From assembly GCF_014170375.1 (NCBI RefSeq), contig NZ_LZZW01000010.1:62001-126000 (forward strand): a stretch of 64,000 bases of DNA, given 5' to 3'. Origin of the DNA: Variovorax sp. UMC13 (lineage in GTDB: Bacteria; Pseudomonadota; Gammaproteobacteria; Burkholderiales; Burkholderiaceae_C). Both the position numbers and the translations under genes were made by a program. Positions 53,651 to 60,057 of the stretch are shown here, piece by piece (position 1 is the first letter of the stretch; each line of letters opens with the position of its first letter). The notes beneath the pieces are model-generated. The model made no database searches. It was not told the origin of the DNA and worked only from the letters and a program-made list of their open reading frames with translations.

Positions 53651-54661
53651 ATGGCACAACAGAAAATTTCACTCACCCGCTACCTCGTCGAGCAGCAACG
53701 CGCCGACGGCCTGATCCCCGGCCAGCTCCGGCTGCTGCTCGAAGTCGTGGCCCGCGCCTGCAAGAGCATCAGCATGGCCGTCAACAAGGGCGACCTGGGT
53801 GGCGTGCTCGGCACCGCCGACAGCGAGAACGTCCAGGGCGAAGTCCAGAAGAAGCTGGACATCATCGCCAACGAGGTGCTGATCGAAGCCAACGAATGGG
53901 GCGGCCACCTGGCCGCCATGGCCAGCGAGGAGATGGACAGCATCTACGTGGTGCCCAACCGCTACCCGCAAGGCGAATACCTGCTGCTGTTCGATCCCCT
54001 CGACGGCTCGAGCAACATCGACGTCAACGTGAGCATCGGCACCATCTTCAGCGTGCTGAAAAAGCCCGACGACCACCCCGGCGTGCAGGAAGCCGACTTC
54101 CTGCAGGCCGGCGCCAAGCAGGTCGCGGCCGGCTACTGCATCTACGGCCCGCAGACCACGCTGGTGCTGACCGTCGGCGACGGCGTGGCGATGTTCACGC
54201 TCGACCGCGAGCAGGGTTCCTTCGTGCTGACCAAGGAGAACATCCAGATCCCGGCCGACACCAAGGAATTCGCGATCAACATGAGCAATCAGCGCCACTG
54301 GGACCAACCGGTGAAGCGCTACATCGACGAATGCCTGGCCGGCAGCGAAGGCCCGCGCGGCAAGGACTTCAACATGCGCTGGATCGCCAGCATGGTCACC
54401 GACGTGCACCGCATCCTGATGCGCGGCGGCATCTTCATGTACCCCTGGGACAAGCGCGAACCGGGCAAGCCCGGCAAGCTGCGCCTGATGTACGAGGCCA
54501 ACCCCATGAGCTGGCTGGTCGAACAGGCCGGCGGCATGGCGACCAACGGCCGCGAACGCATCCTCGACCTGCAGCCGGGCAAGCTGCATGAGCGGGTCAG
54601 CGTGATTCTTGGCTCAAAAAATGAGGTCGAGCGCGTCACCAGGTACCACGACCCGCTATAA
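53651..54661 (+). CDS. fbp: Fructose-1,6-bisphosphatase class I
   Basis: The 336-residue gluconeogenic enzyme hydrolyses fructose 1,6-bisphosphate. Signature segments are [19 protein letters not shown] (metal site), [18 protein letters not shown] and [15 protein letters not shown]. Its length matches class I. The TAA stop lies inside a TATAAT hexamer that probably serves the next tRNA gene. Confidence 0.98.
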   Translation: MAQQKISLTRYLVEQQRADGLIPGQLRLLLEVVARACKSISMAVNKGDLGGVLGTADSENVQGEVQKKLDIIANEVLIEANEWGGHLAAMASEEMDSIYVVPNRYPQGEYLLLFDPLDGSSNIDVNVSIGTIFSVLKKPDDHPGVQEADFLQAGAKQVAAGYCIYGPQTTLVLTVGDGVAMFTLDREQGSFVLTKENIQIPADTKEFAINMSNQRHWDQPVKRYIDECLAGSEGPRGKDFNMRWIASMVTDVHRILMRGGIFMYPWDKREPGKPGKLRLMYEANPMSWLVEQAGGMATNGRERILDLQPGKLHERVSVILGSKNEVERVTRYHDPL

Positions 54662-54662
54662 T
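54657..54662 (+). promoter_or_regulatory. -10 box of tRNA-Thr overlapping the fbp stop codon
   Basis: A consensus TATAAT begins in the last fbp codons and lies 11 bp before the tRNA. No good -35 hexamer is seen at the usual distance. Confidence 0.55.
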
Positions 54663-54672
54663 CGAAGGCTTA

Positions 54673-54748
54673 GCCGGTGTAGCTCAGTCGGTAGAGCAGC
54701 TCATTCGTAATGAGAAGGTCGGGTGTTCGATTCATCTCTCCGGCACCA
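54673..54748 (+). tRNA. tRNA-Thr (CGT)
   Basis: The 76-nt cloverleaf has a 5' arm GCCGGTG and a 3' arm CTCCGGC with one T-T mismatch. D-arm GCTCAGTCGGTAGAGC, anticodon loop TTCGTAA reading CGT, and T-loop TTCGATT with two G-T pairs in the stem follow, with encoded CCA. A terminator sits right after it. Confidence 0.95.
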
Positions 54749-54755
54749 AACGCAG

Positions 54756-54787
54756 AAAGCCCGTTGTCCTAGGACAACGGGCTTTTT
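54756..54787 (+). terminator. Terminator of tRNA-Thr
   Basis: A perfect 30-nt palindrome AAAGCCCGTTGTCCT / AGGACAACGGGCTTT is followed by TT, 7 bp after the tRNA. It has T-runs on both strands. Confidence 0.9.
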
Positions 54788-55022
54788 CGTTGGTGCTCGC
54801 ACCATCACCCTCGCCGCAGCGGGCCGCTCACAGCCCGGCTCGGTCCGAGCGCTGGCGTCACGGAAAATCCATTCCCCGCATACCACCATCGACTGCACAG
54901 GCAATCGGAGGCTGGCCGCAGCGGAACCCACGCGAAGGACGGAAAGAGGAGCGTGAAGCGCAGAACGCGCGTCGCTCAGGGCCTTGCACCGACGGACAGC
55001 GGCAAAGGCTACCCAGAAACAG

Positions 55023-55046
55023 AAAAAGGCACCGAGGTGTCTTTTT
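55023..55046 (-). terminator. Terminator downstream of the tRNA-His fragment
   Basis: On the minus strand AAAAAGACAC/GTGCCTTTTT closes on a CTCG loop (one G-T pair), 12 bp beyond the CCA end of the fragment. It is what one expects after the original intact tRNA-His gene. Confidence 0.75.
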
Positions 55047-55058
55047 CATTTCGAGATT

Positions 55059-55108
55059 TGGGGTGGCTGATGGGACTCGAACCCACGACGACCAGAATCA
55101 CAATCTGA
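55059..55108 (-). pseudogene. Displaced 3' half of tRNA-His(GTG): prophage attachment site
   Basis: Read on the minus strand, the 50 nt form the anticodon arm TCAGA-TTGTGAT-TCTGG (GTG), a 5-nt variable loop, a T-arm (GTGGG/CCCAT), the 3' acceptor strand CAGCCAC, discriminator C and CCA. The D-arm and 5' acceptor strand are missing; the sequence beyond 55108 has no similarity to them. This is the classic footprint of a tyrosine-integrase element that inserted at the anticodon region of tRNA-His. Orientation places the element to the right, with the restored tRNA-His at its far end outside the window. Confidence 0.85.
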
Positions 55109-55241
55109 GCAGCGAAGCCAGCATCCATGCGGGTTTGCGCGGATTCCTGGGAATTTTCCATGCCATCTGAAGCACCGTTTTTGGCGGGCTCCGGCCACAT
55201 CGTTCCCAGCAACCTCAGACCAAAACGCCGGCCTGACGCCG

Positions 55242-55925
55242 CTACACCGGCGCCTTCTGATCGGGCTCCATCGGCCCGGCGTCGTACACCTCGGTCGGCG
55301 CCAGGCGCATCATCGCCCTCGCCTGCTCGACCGTCCCCTCAAGCCACTCGTCGAAGTCGCCCGGGTCCAGCGGGATCACGCTGCGCTTGTCCTGCTTGTC
55401 GGCCGCCAGCTTCGGGTCGGGCTTGTGCATGCGGCTCATCAGCGGGTCCGCGTCGGCGTTCACCGTGAGCATGGTGTAGCTCTCGTGCACCTCGCCGGTG
55501 GCCTTGTCGGTCCAGGTGTTCCACAGGCCGGCCAGGCCCCACGGCGCGCCGTCCGCGCGGCGGAAGCGCCACCAGATGTTCTTCCCCGTCTCCCAGTTCG
55601 GCTCGTCGAAGGTGGCCGCCGGGATGATGCAGCGCTGGCCGCGCTTCCATGGGTCCTTGTAGCTGGCCTTGGCCTCGAGCTCTTCGCTCCGGGCGTTGTT
55701 CGTCGGGAACTTGAGCTTCGGCTCCTTGGCGAACCAGGGGATCAGGCCCCACTGCCCGACCACCAGCTCGCGCTCGTAGCCCACGGCGTCGCGCCGGCGG
55801 CGGATGAACGGGCCCGGCGCCCGCGGGAAGATCTCGCGTGGCCACAGGTCCGGCTGGTGCGCCCGGGGCAGGCTCCAGAAACGCTCGATCTCGGCCACCT
55901 CAGGGGGGATGTAGCGATTGCACAT
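55242..55925 (-). CDS. SOS response-associated peptidase (SRAP, YedK/HMCES-like)
   Basis: The 227-residue SRAP protein has the catalytic Cys2 (MCNRYIPP), PTNNARSEELEAK, an active-site glutamate in CIIPAATFDEPNW, and the histidine in LMSRMHKPDP. HMCES/YedK proteins crosslink through Cys2 to abasic sites in single-stranded DNA and shield them. It is in the prophage, 13 bp downstream of a 79-residue gene. A LexA box lies upstream of the pair, so expression on DNA damage is likely. The C-terminal tail ending AGPMEPDQKAPV is longer than the E. coli form. Confidence 0.92.
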   Translation of the reverse strand: MCNRYIPPEVAEIERFWSLPRAHQPDLWPREIFPRAPGPFIRRRRDAVGYERELVVGQWGLIPWFAKEPKLKFPTNNARSEELEAKASYKDPWKRGQRCIIPAATFDEPNWETGKNIWWRFRRADGAPWGLAGLWNTWTDKATGEVHESYTMLTVNADADPLMSRMHKPDPKLAADKQDKRSVIPLDPGDFDEWLEGTVEQARAMMRLAPTEVYDAGPMEPDQKAPV

Positions 55926-55938
55926 GGGCGCAGCTTAC

Positions 55939-56178
55939 TCACGCCCTGGGCGGCAGCAAGTCGGCGGACTTCGCCTGCCAAGACCAATGCGCACGCTTGT
56001 GCGGAACCGGGCCGGCGAGCTCGAACGTGAAGCGCACGCGGCCCACCCGAGGCACGAACATCTCCAGCGACGCCTCGGGCGGCTGGGCCTCACCCGCCGG
56101 CGGCAGCGAGTACATGGCGCGCACCACGAACTGTCCGGGCACAGCGTCCAGGATGCCGGTTCCGCGATCGGTGTCCAT
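55939..56178 (-). CDS. Hypothetical 79-residue protein in an operon with SRAP
   Basis: The protein is unrecognised. It shows alternating hydrophobic strands (GQFVVRAMYSLPPAG, RVGRVRFTFELAG) and a basic aromatic region KRAHWSWQAK, suggesting a small beta-rich domain. No Shine-Dalgarno is obvious before the ATG at 56178; a TACGAT box 10 bp upstream would give a nearly leaderless mRNA. It is upstream of the SRAP gene and downstream of the LexA box. It is probably a real gene because it fills the interval exactly. Confidence 0.6.
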   Translation of the reverse strand: MDTDRGTGILDAVPGQFVVRAMYSLPPAGEAQPPEASLEMFVPRVGRVRFTFELAGPVPHKRAHWSWQAKSADLLPPRA

Positions 56179-56196
56179 GGATCGATCGTAGCAAAC

Positions 56197-56216
56197 TACT
56201 GGATGCGCGTACAGTA
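56197..56216. promoter_or_regulatory. LexA-type SOS box between divergent prophage genes
   Basis: TACTGGATGCGCGTACAGTA has the complete consensus arms TACTG-N10-CAGTA of the gammaproteobacterial-type SOS box. The core CTG-N10-CAG lies at 56199-56214. It sits 19 bp before the 79-residue gene and 36 bp before the 113-residue gene. A second TACAGT follows at 56223-56228. Confidence 0.8.
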
Positions 56217-56252
56217 TTTAGGTACAGTGGAGGGCCACTTCAGGAGCTGACC

Positions 56253-56594
56253 ATGTGGCAATCCCCCAACCCGATCTCGTACCGCGGCCGCGAGCTATCC
56301 GACCTTGAAGCCTGGGTCTTTGTGTTCGCCAACACCTGGCAGGAGCTCGAGCACGACCCCGAGGACCTGCGCATGGCGGGCTTCAACGTCTTCGGCCCGG
56401 CTGTGGCCGCGAAGCATGGAGATGAGGACCCTGCAGCCGTCGCACGCCGCCTGTACCCGGAAGCCGGCGAGTACAACGACGACCTCTATCCGGGCCATGC
56501 CGGCGATGACGCCGACCCGCTAGAGGTCTCGCACCTCGAGGAGCCCGCCCCGCCCCCAGAATTCGGGCTCAAGGACGCCGACGTGCCGTTCTGA
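56253..56594 (+). CDS. Hypothetical acidic protein with SSB-like C-terminal tip
   Basis: This unrecognised 113-residue protein is preceded by AGGAG. The first 70 residues look folded (DLEAWVFVFANTWQELEHDP, MAGFNVFGPAVAAKHGDEDP). The rest is an acidic, proline-rich linker (PLEVSHLEEPAPPPEF) ending in KDADVPF. That end resembles the DDDIPF-type tip with which SSB recruits repair and replication enzymes. It is the first gene of a plus-strand trio behind the LexA box. A role tied to single-stranded DNA metabolism is an inference. Confidence 0.7.
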   Translation: MWQSPNPISYRGRELSDLEAWVFVFANTWQELEHDPEDLRMAGFNVFGPAVAAKHGDEDPAAVARRLYPEAGEYNDDLYPGHAGDDADPLEVSHLEEPAPPPEFGLKDADVPF

Positions 56595-56598
56595 CCCG

Positions 56599-56964
56599 AT
56601 GCACTGCGTCGTCTACGTCCTGCGAGAGGCGGGCAAGAAGCTGCCCCAGGACGTCGTCAAGAGCCGGCCCTATCCTGGCTGGCTGTTCTTCGGAGACGAC
56701 AGCCGCAAGTTCTACCCGCGCGCCGTGGCCAGGCTCTTCGAAACCGAGCGCACTCGCGTCGACGTCATCGAGCCATTGATCCACGCGAACATCAAGAAGA
56801 TCGAGAACGGCGGCATACTGATTTACGGGGCCGTCGAGGCAGTCGGCTACCAGCAGCCCGATCCGCCGCAGGTGTGGTGGTGCATGCCCGCGCCGCCGGT
56901 CGAAGCGACGCCTCCGCCGCCTGAGTACCGTACAACCTCTCCAACCACCGAAGGAGCAGCATGA
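56599..56964 (+). CDS. Hypothetical protein (121 residues)
   Basis: The protein is not recognised. N-terminal MHCVVYVLREAGKKLPQDVV and PGWLFFGDDSRKFYPRAVAR look like a compact alpha/beta domain, and VDVIEPLIHANIKKIENGG may be a helix. The C-terminal third is proline-rich and probably disordered. It follows the previous gene by 4 bp and overlaps the next by ATGA, so the three form an operon. Confidence 0.7.
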   Translation: MHCVVYVLREAGKKLPQDVVKSRPYPGWLFFGDDSRKFYPRAVARLFETERTRVDVIEPLIHANIKKIENGGILIYGAVEAVGYQQPDPPQVWWCMPAPPVEATPPPPEYRTTSPTTEGAA

Positions 56965-57209
56965 TCGAGAACGAATACAGCGAGCACGTGGGCCGCGTCG
57001 ACCTCGACCTCGACCCCGTAGCCAATTTCACCGCCCTGGCCGTGCAGTGCGGCCTGATCAGGTCCGGCGACAAGCTCGACCAGAACGTGCTGGATCTCTG
57101 CGCTGGCGTCGTGAGCCTGTGCGCTGGCGTGGCTGACGAATACGAGAACCCGTCGTGCCCTGAGGACACAGTTGGCGATCACCTCCGCGCCGTGCTGTTC
57201 GAGCACTGA
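56961..57209 (+). CDS. Hypothetical small acidic protein (82 residues)
   Basis: The protein is not recognised. It is acidic and mainly helical in appearance (DPVANFTALAVQCGLI, DLCAGVVSLCAGVADEYENP), with a repeated LCAGV and four cysteines. The start overlaps the preceding stop (ATGA), with AAGGAG 9 bp upstream. It is the last gene of the plus-strand trio. The region after it contains the strong palindrome in front of the P63C gene. Confidence 0.7.
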   Translation: MIENEYSEHVGRVDLDLDPVANFTALAVQCGLIRSGDKLDQNVLDLCAGVVSLCAGVADEYENPSCPEDTVGDHLRAVLFEH

Positions 57210-57256
57210 ACTCCATGCGTGTTGCAGGCATCCTCCCAAAGTAAGCATCGGCCATT

Positions 57257-57287
57257 TTTAATGCTTGCTTGTTGAGCAAGCATTAAA
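57257..57287. promoter_or_regulatory. 13-bp-arm palindrome before the P63C gene
   Basis: TTTAATGCTTGCT and AGCAAGCATTAAA form perfect arms around TGTTG. A further half-site AATGCAAGCA follows at 57291-57300. It lies in the AT-rich leader 34 bp before the P63C start. It could be an operator for a phage regulator, or an attenuating hairpin; no T-run follows, so it is a poor terminator. Confidence 0.65.
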
Positions 57288-57320
57288 GACAATGCAAGCA
57301 CCTTAACTTGAGGAGCGAGC

Positions 57321-58307
57321 ATGAGCGAGAGCGCAAAGAAGCCACCGAGCGGGCGGGCGAAGGGCGGCGTAGTTGCTGCCGCCAAGATGACGGAGGAGCA
57401 GAAAAAGGCACGAGCCCAGAAGGGCGCGTTGGCCCGCTGGGGCGTTCGTGCCACACACAAGGGCAACTTTTTGCAAGATTTCGGCGTCGACGCCGAGTGC
57501 TACGTACTGGACGATGCGCGTAAGACGGCTGTGATGACGCAACGCGGGATCGCAGCGGCGCTCGGCCTCAAGAACCCTGGTGGCAAGGATTTCGAACGGC
57601 TGGTAACCGGCAAGCGCCTCTCGCAATACCTTGGTGCTGAACTGCTCACAAAAATCGCCCAACCCATTGAATTTAAATGGATTTACCCTGGTGCTAAACA
57701 GACGGAAATCACGATCCGAGGCTACAGCGCAGACATCCTGATCGACGTCTGCAACGCCATCATCGATGCAGACGCTGCGAGGCAGCTGAACAAGAGCCAA
57801 GCCTCGATCGGAATCCAAGCGCGGATCATCGTGAACGCTTCGGCCAAGAGCGGCATCACGTCCCTGGTGTACGCGCTGGCCGGATACCGGCCGGAGATCG
57901 AGGAGGTCATTCAGGCCTTCAAGACTTTCGTACAGGAAGAGGCCAAGAAGTACGAGCAAGAATTCCCGAACGAGCTCTATCTGCAGTGGCACCGCCTATA
58001 CAAGATCCCCGTTCCGGCGCGGGGAAAACCGTGGCAGCTGATGCACCTGACTCGAAGGCATGTCTACTACCCCTTGGCTCGAAGCAGCGGGAAAATTCTG
58101 GACTTGCTCCGAGCGCTTCGTGACCGGGATCCAGGAAAGAAAAAGCTGTTTCAGTTTCTCAACGAGATCGGCACCCGCGCGCTGCGCATGCACATGGGTC
58201 GCGTCCTCGAAATGGCAGAGTCCTCAGCCACAGAGGCCGAGTACGAAGCCAAGATCATTCAGCGGTTTGGCGGCCAACAAGAGCTGGAGCTGGTCCCGCG
58301 GGCATAG
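57321..58307 (+). CDS. P63C-domain phage protein
   Basis: The 328-residue protein begins with a basic disordered segment (residues 1-45, KMTEEQKKARAQKGALARWG). A middle region includes TQRGIAAALGLKNP, ILIDVCNAIIDADAA and VYALAGYRPEIEEVIQAF. The C-terminal P63C-like domain is FPNELYLQWHRLYKI to LTRRHVYYPLA and beyond. P63C proteins occur in phages and bacteria with unknown function. GAGGAG precedes the ATG. It has lower GC than the host genes and is monocistronic, a layout typical of a phage moron. Confidence 0.85.
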   Translation: MSESAKKPPSGRAKGGVVAAAKMTEEQKKARAQKGALARWGVRATHKGNFLQDFGVDAECYVLDDARKTAVMTQRGIAAALGLKNPGGKDFERLVTGKRLSQYLGAELLTKIAQPIEFKWIYPGAKQTEITIRGYSADILIDVCNAIIDADAARQLNKSQASIGIQARIIVNASAKSGITSLVYALAGYRPEIEEVIQAFKTFVQEEAKKYEQEFPNELYLQWHRLYKIPVPARGKPWQLMHLTRRHVYYPLARSSGKILDLLRALRDRDPGKKKLFQFLNEIGTRALRMHMGRVLEMAESSATEAEYEAKIIQRFGGQQELELVPRA

Positions 58308-58333
58308 TAGGTAATTCAGCGAACCCATAACGC

Positions 58334-58366
58334 AAAAAGGGCCCCCAGCGCCGAAGCGCCAGGGGC
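58334..58366 (-). terminator. Terminator of the prophage lysis operon
   Basis: On the minus strand GCCCCTGGCGC/GCGCTGGGGGC closes on a TTCG tetraloop (two G-T pairs) and runs into TTTTT. It lies 22 bp beyond the Rz1 stop. Confidence 0.85.
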
Positions 58367-58387
58367 TGGTGGGTGTGTGGTGCGCGC

Positions 58388-58693
58388 TCAGCGCGACGGA
58401 ACGCTACTGGGCGGCAGGTCGGAGGGCGTCGTAGGCCCGCTCGCAGCCGGCGGCCCGGATGCCGCGCTCGTCAGCCGCTGCTGCGAAGACTTCCGCCAGG
58501 CGGTCAGCCCCTGCAAGCACGTCGGCAAGCACTCCGATGGGGTCGTCTCCAGGGACTGCCGCAGCTGCGGGGCAAGCCGGGGCACGCCGGCGGGCAGCGT
58601 CGGCGGCGAGCTGGGCGGCGTCGTGCAGGCCGCCGCCAGCGCGGCGAGCATCAGCGAGATCGCCCGCAAGGGCAGCGAGTTGGGTTTGTGCAC
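58388..58693 (-). CDS. Rz1-like outer-membrane spanin lipoprotein, nested in Rz
   Basis: The protein has 101 residues in a different frame from the overlapping Rz gene. The signal SLPLRAISLMLAALAAAC ends in a lipobox cysteine. A proline-rich mature part follows (TTPPSSPPTLPAGVP), the hallmark of Rz1. The start is a GTG at 58693, chosen because AGGAGG sits exactly 6 bp upstream; a longer open frame exists but lacks such a site. It extends 16 bp past the Rz stop. With Rz it should bridge the periplasm and fuse the membranes at lysis. Confidence 0.85.
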   Translation of the reverse strand: MHKPNSLPLRAISLMLAALAAACTTPPSSPPTLPAGVPRLAPQLRQSLETTPSECLPTCLQGLTAWRKSSQQRLTSAASGPPAASGPTTPSDLPPSSVPSR

Positions 58694-58910
58694 GGGAGGC
58701 CTCCTGGTCCATAACGCTCTGGCGTCGGTCAAATTCATCGCGCTGCGCCTTCATGGCCAGGCGCAGGGATTCGGCGTCAGTGGCGCGCTGCTCGGCCGCC
58801 TCCTGCTTCAGGCCGGCGATGCGCAACGTCTGCGCGCCCAACGCGGCCAGCAGCACGGCGACCAGCAGCAGCTTCCAGTTCGCCAGCAGCACGCGGCCGG
58901 CGGCGATCAC
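58404..58910 (-). CDS. Rz-like inner-membrane spanin
   Basis: The 168-residue protein has an N-terminal signal-anchor helix (WKLLLVAVLLAALGAQTL, residues 12-29). A long helical, Ala/Glu/Arg-rich periplasmic part follows (KQEAAEQRATDAESLRLAMK), as in i-spanins. Its C-terminal DERGIRAAGCERAYDALR resembles the DUF2514-type spanin end. The start is a GTG overlapping the endolysin stop (GTGA). Rz1 is encoded within it in another frame. Confidence 0.88.
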   Translation of the reverse strand: MIAAGRVLLANWKLLLVAVLLAALGAQTLRIAGLKQEAAEQRATDAESLRLAMKAQRDEFDRRQSVMDQEASRAQTQLAALAGDLADARRAGGGLHDAAQLAADAARRRAPACPAAAAVPGDDPIGVLADVLAGADRLAEVFAAAADERGIRAAGCERAYDALRPAAQ

Positions 58911-59554
58911 GCGGCCACCTGCAGGGCGCGGCGCGCCTTCACCAGCATCTCCTCGACCTCGCGCAGGCCGAACGTGCCGCCGTTGACCACGCGGCGCACC
59001 TTGACCGTGTCGGCCAGGTAGGCGTCGGGCACCTTACCCTCCCACCAATCGAATGCGAACTCGAGCGCGAAGTGCGGCTGCTCGGCCAGCTCGGGCAGAA
59101 CGGTCAGATCCTGGCCGCTGCGCTTGCCCTGCCAGAGATAGCCCTCGTAGAAGGTCAGCATGATCAGCCCGCGGCCCGGGTAGCGCGCGCCGTCGCCGGT
59201 GCCCTCCGGTCGGTTGCCGCCGCGGCCGCCGTAGCAGGCCTCGAAGAACTTCTGCTCGTTGAACGCGAGTTCCTCGGCGCGCGGCACGAGGGAGCGCCAC
59301 CGGCTGCCGGGCGGCGATGCGTTGCCGAGCTCGCGGATGCGCGCAGCGCTGTAGCTGCCGTTCTCCTTCAGCTTCTGCAGGCCCTGGCTCTCGACCAGGA
59401 CGTTGGCCAGGAACTGCGCCAAGTCGGCGTCGCCCTTGCTGAAGCGGTCCATCTTCGGCGTGTGCGCGAACACGCCCGACCACATAGCGACCTGTGCCGG
59501 CCTGATGCCGCACATGGTCAGGATCCGGGCCCAGTCTTCTTTCGTGCGCGTCAT
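58907..59554 (-). CDS. GH19 (chitinase/lysozyme-type) endolysin
   Basis: The 215-residue phage endolysin cleaves peptidoglycan glycan strands. Visible are the catalytic-glutamate region FLANVLVESQGLQKL with a second Glu in KENGSYSA, the conserved GARYPGRGLIMLTFYEGY, and FAFDWWEGKVPD. The family usually has IQLT where this has IMLT. There is no signal peptide, so export needs a holin, which fits the two membrane genes upstream. AAGGAG precedes the ATG at 59554. Longer open frames enter the holin gene. Confidence 0.92.
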   Translation of the reverse strand: MTRTKEDWARILTMCGIRPAQVAMWSGVFAHTPKMDRFSKGDADLAQFLANVLVESQGLQKLKENGSYSAARIRELGNASPPGSRWRSLVPRAEELAFNEQKFFEACYGGRGGNRPEGTGDGARYPGRGLIMLTFYEGYLWQGKRSGQDLTVLPELAEQPHFALEFAFDWWEGKVPDAYLADTVKVRRVVNGGTFGLREVEEMLVKARRALQVAA

Positions 59555-59556
59555 GC

Positions 59557-60057
59557 TCACTCCTTGCCGAGCGGAACGGCCGCGGTGATGGGTGGGTCTT
59601 CGCTCGGCGCGCCGCCGCGCAGCTTCTGGCGGGCATTGGCGATGGCGTCGGCAGTGAAGCGGTCGACCACGCCCAGCCAGCGGCCGCGGGAAGCACCTGC
59701 CAAGACGATGATCAGCACGCGGAAGCCGCGGCCGATGGGCGGCAGCGAAACGATCGAGAGCGTGCTCGACCAGTCGTTGTAGCCCTGGATGCAGAGGTAG
59801 GCGAAACCGCCGCCGATCAGGGCGACGACCAGGTCCTTGAGCAAGACCCAGCGGAGGTTCCCGACGAACTGCTTCTCGCTGACGAGGGTCAGCAGCGTGC
59901 GGCCGGCGCCACCCAACAGGCCCGCGGCGCCGGCCAGCAGCAGCGAGGTCCAGTCGTAGGCGGCAACGTCCTGCGCGAAGGTCGTAGATGCCGCGTAGCT
60001 CAGCGCGCAGAAGCACATGAGCCACAGACCGAAGAGGCGATTAATCATTCGTGGCAT
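59557..60057 (-). CDS. Holin-like phage membrane protein
   Basis: The 166-residue protein has an N-terminal hydrophobic signal-like helix (FGLWLMCFCALSYAA) and further helices TSLLLAGAAGLLGGAG, LKDLVVALIGGGFAYLC and RVLIIVLAGASRG, then a polar C-terminus. It precedes the endolysin by 2 bp, the expected holin position, and resembles LydA-type holins. An internal ATG (MINRLFG) 9 bp downstream is an alternative start. It overlaps the upstream membrane gene by 17 bp. Confidence 0.8.
   Translation of the reverse strand: MPRMINRLFGLWLMCFCALSYAASTTFAQDVAAYDWTSLLLAGAAGLLGGAGRTLLTLVSEKQFVGNLRWVLLKDLVVALIGGGFAYLCIQGYNDWSSTLSIVSLPPIGRGFRVLIIVLAGASRGRWLGVVDRFTADAIANARQKLRGGAPSEDPPITAAVPLGKE

Larger units (their letters stand above)
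54788..55241. other. 454-bp stretch without a protein gene (chromosome/prophage border)
   Basis: The stretch holds a plain intergenic segment (54788-55022), a terminator (55023-55046), the tRNA-His 3' fragment (55059-55108) and 133 further bases up to the SRAP stop. Open frames here overlap the terminator or tRNA fragment and show no protein-like features. Confidence 0.7.

Noticed and set aside
50704..53676. 990-codon minus-strand open frame
   Set aside because: It is antisense to pepN, which has all M1 aminopeptidase signatures.
54858..55049. 63-codon minus-strand open frame near the prophage border
   Set aside because: Its start lies inside the terminator at 55023-55046, and the translation has no protein-like features.
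55059..55108. Complete functional tRNA-His
   Set aside because: The D-arm and the 5' acceptor strand cannot be found beyond 55108, so only a 3' half is present.
57303..57992. 229-codon minus-strand open frame opposite the P63C gene
   Set aside because: It lacks a ribosome site and is the antisense of the supported P63C gene. The lower GC here makes it slightly more tempting, but no features support it.
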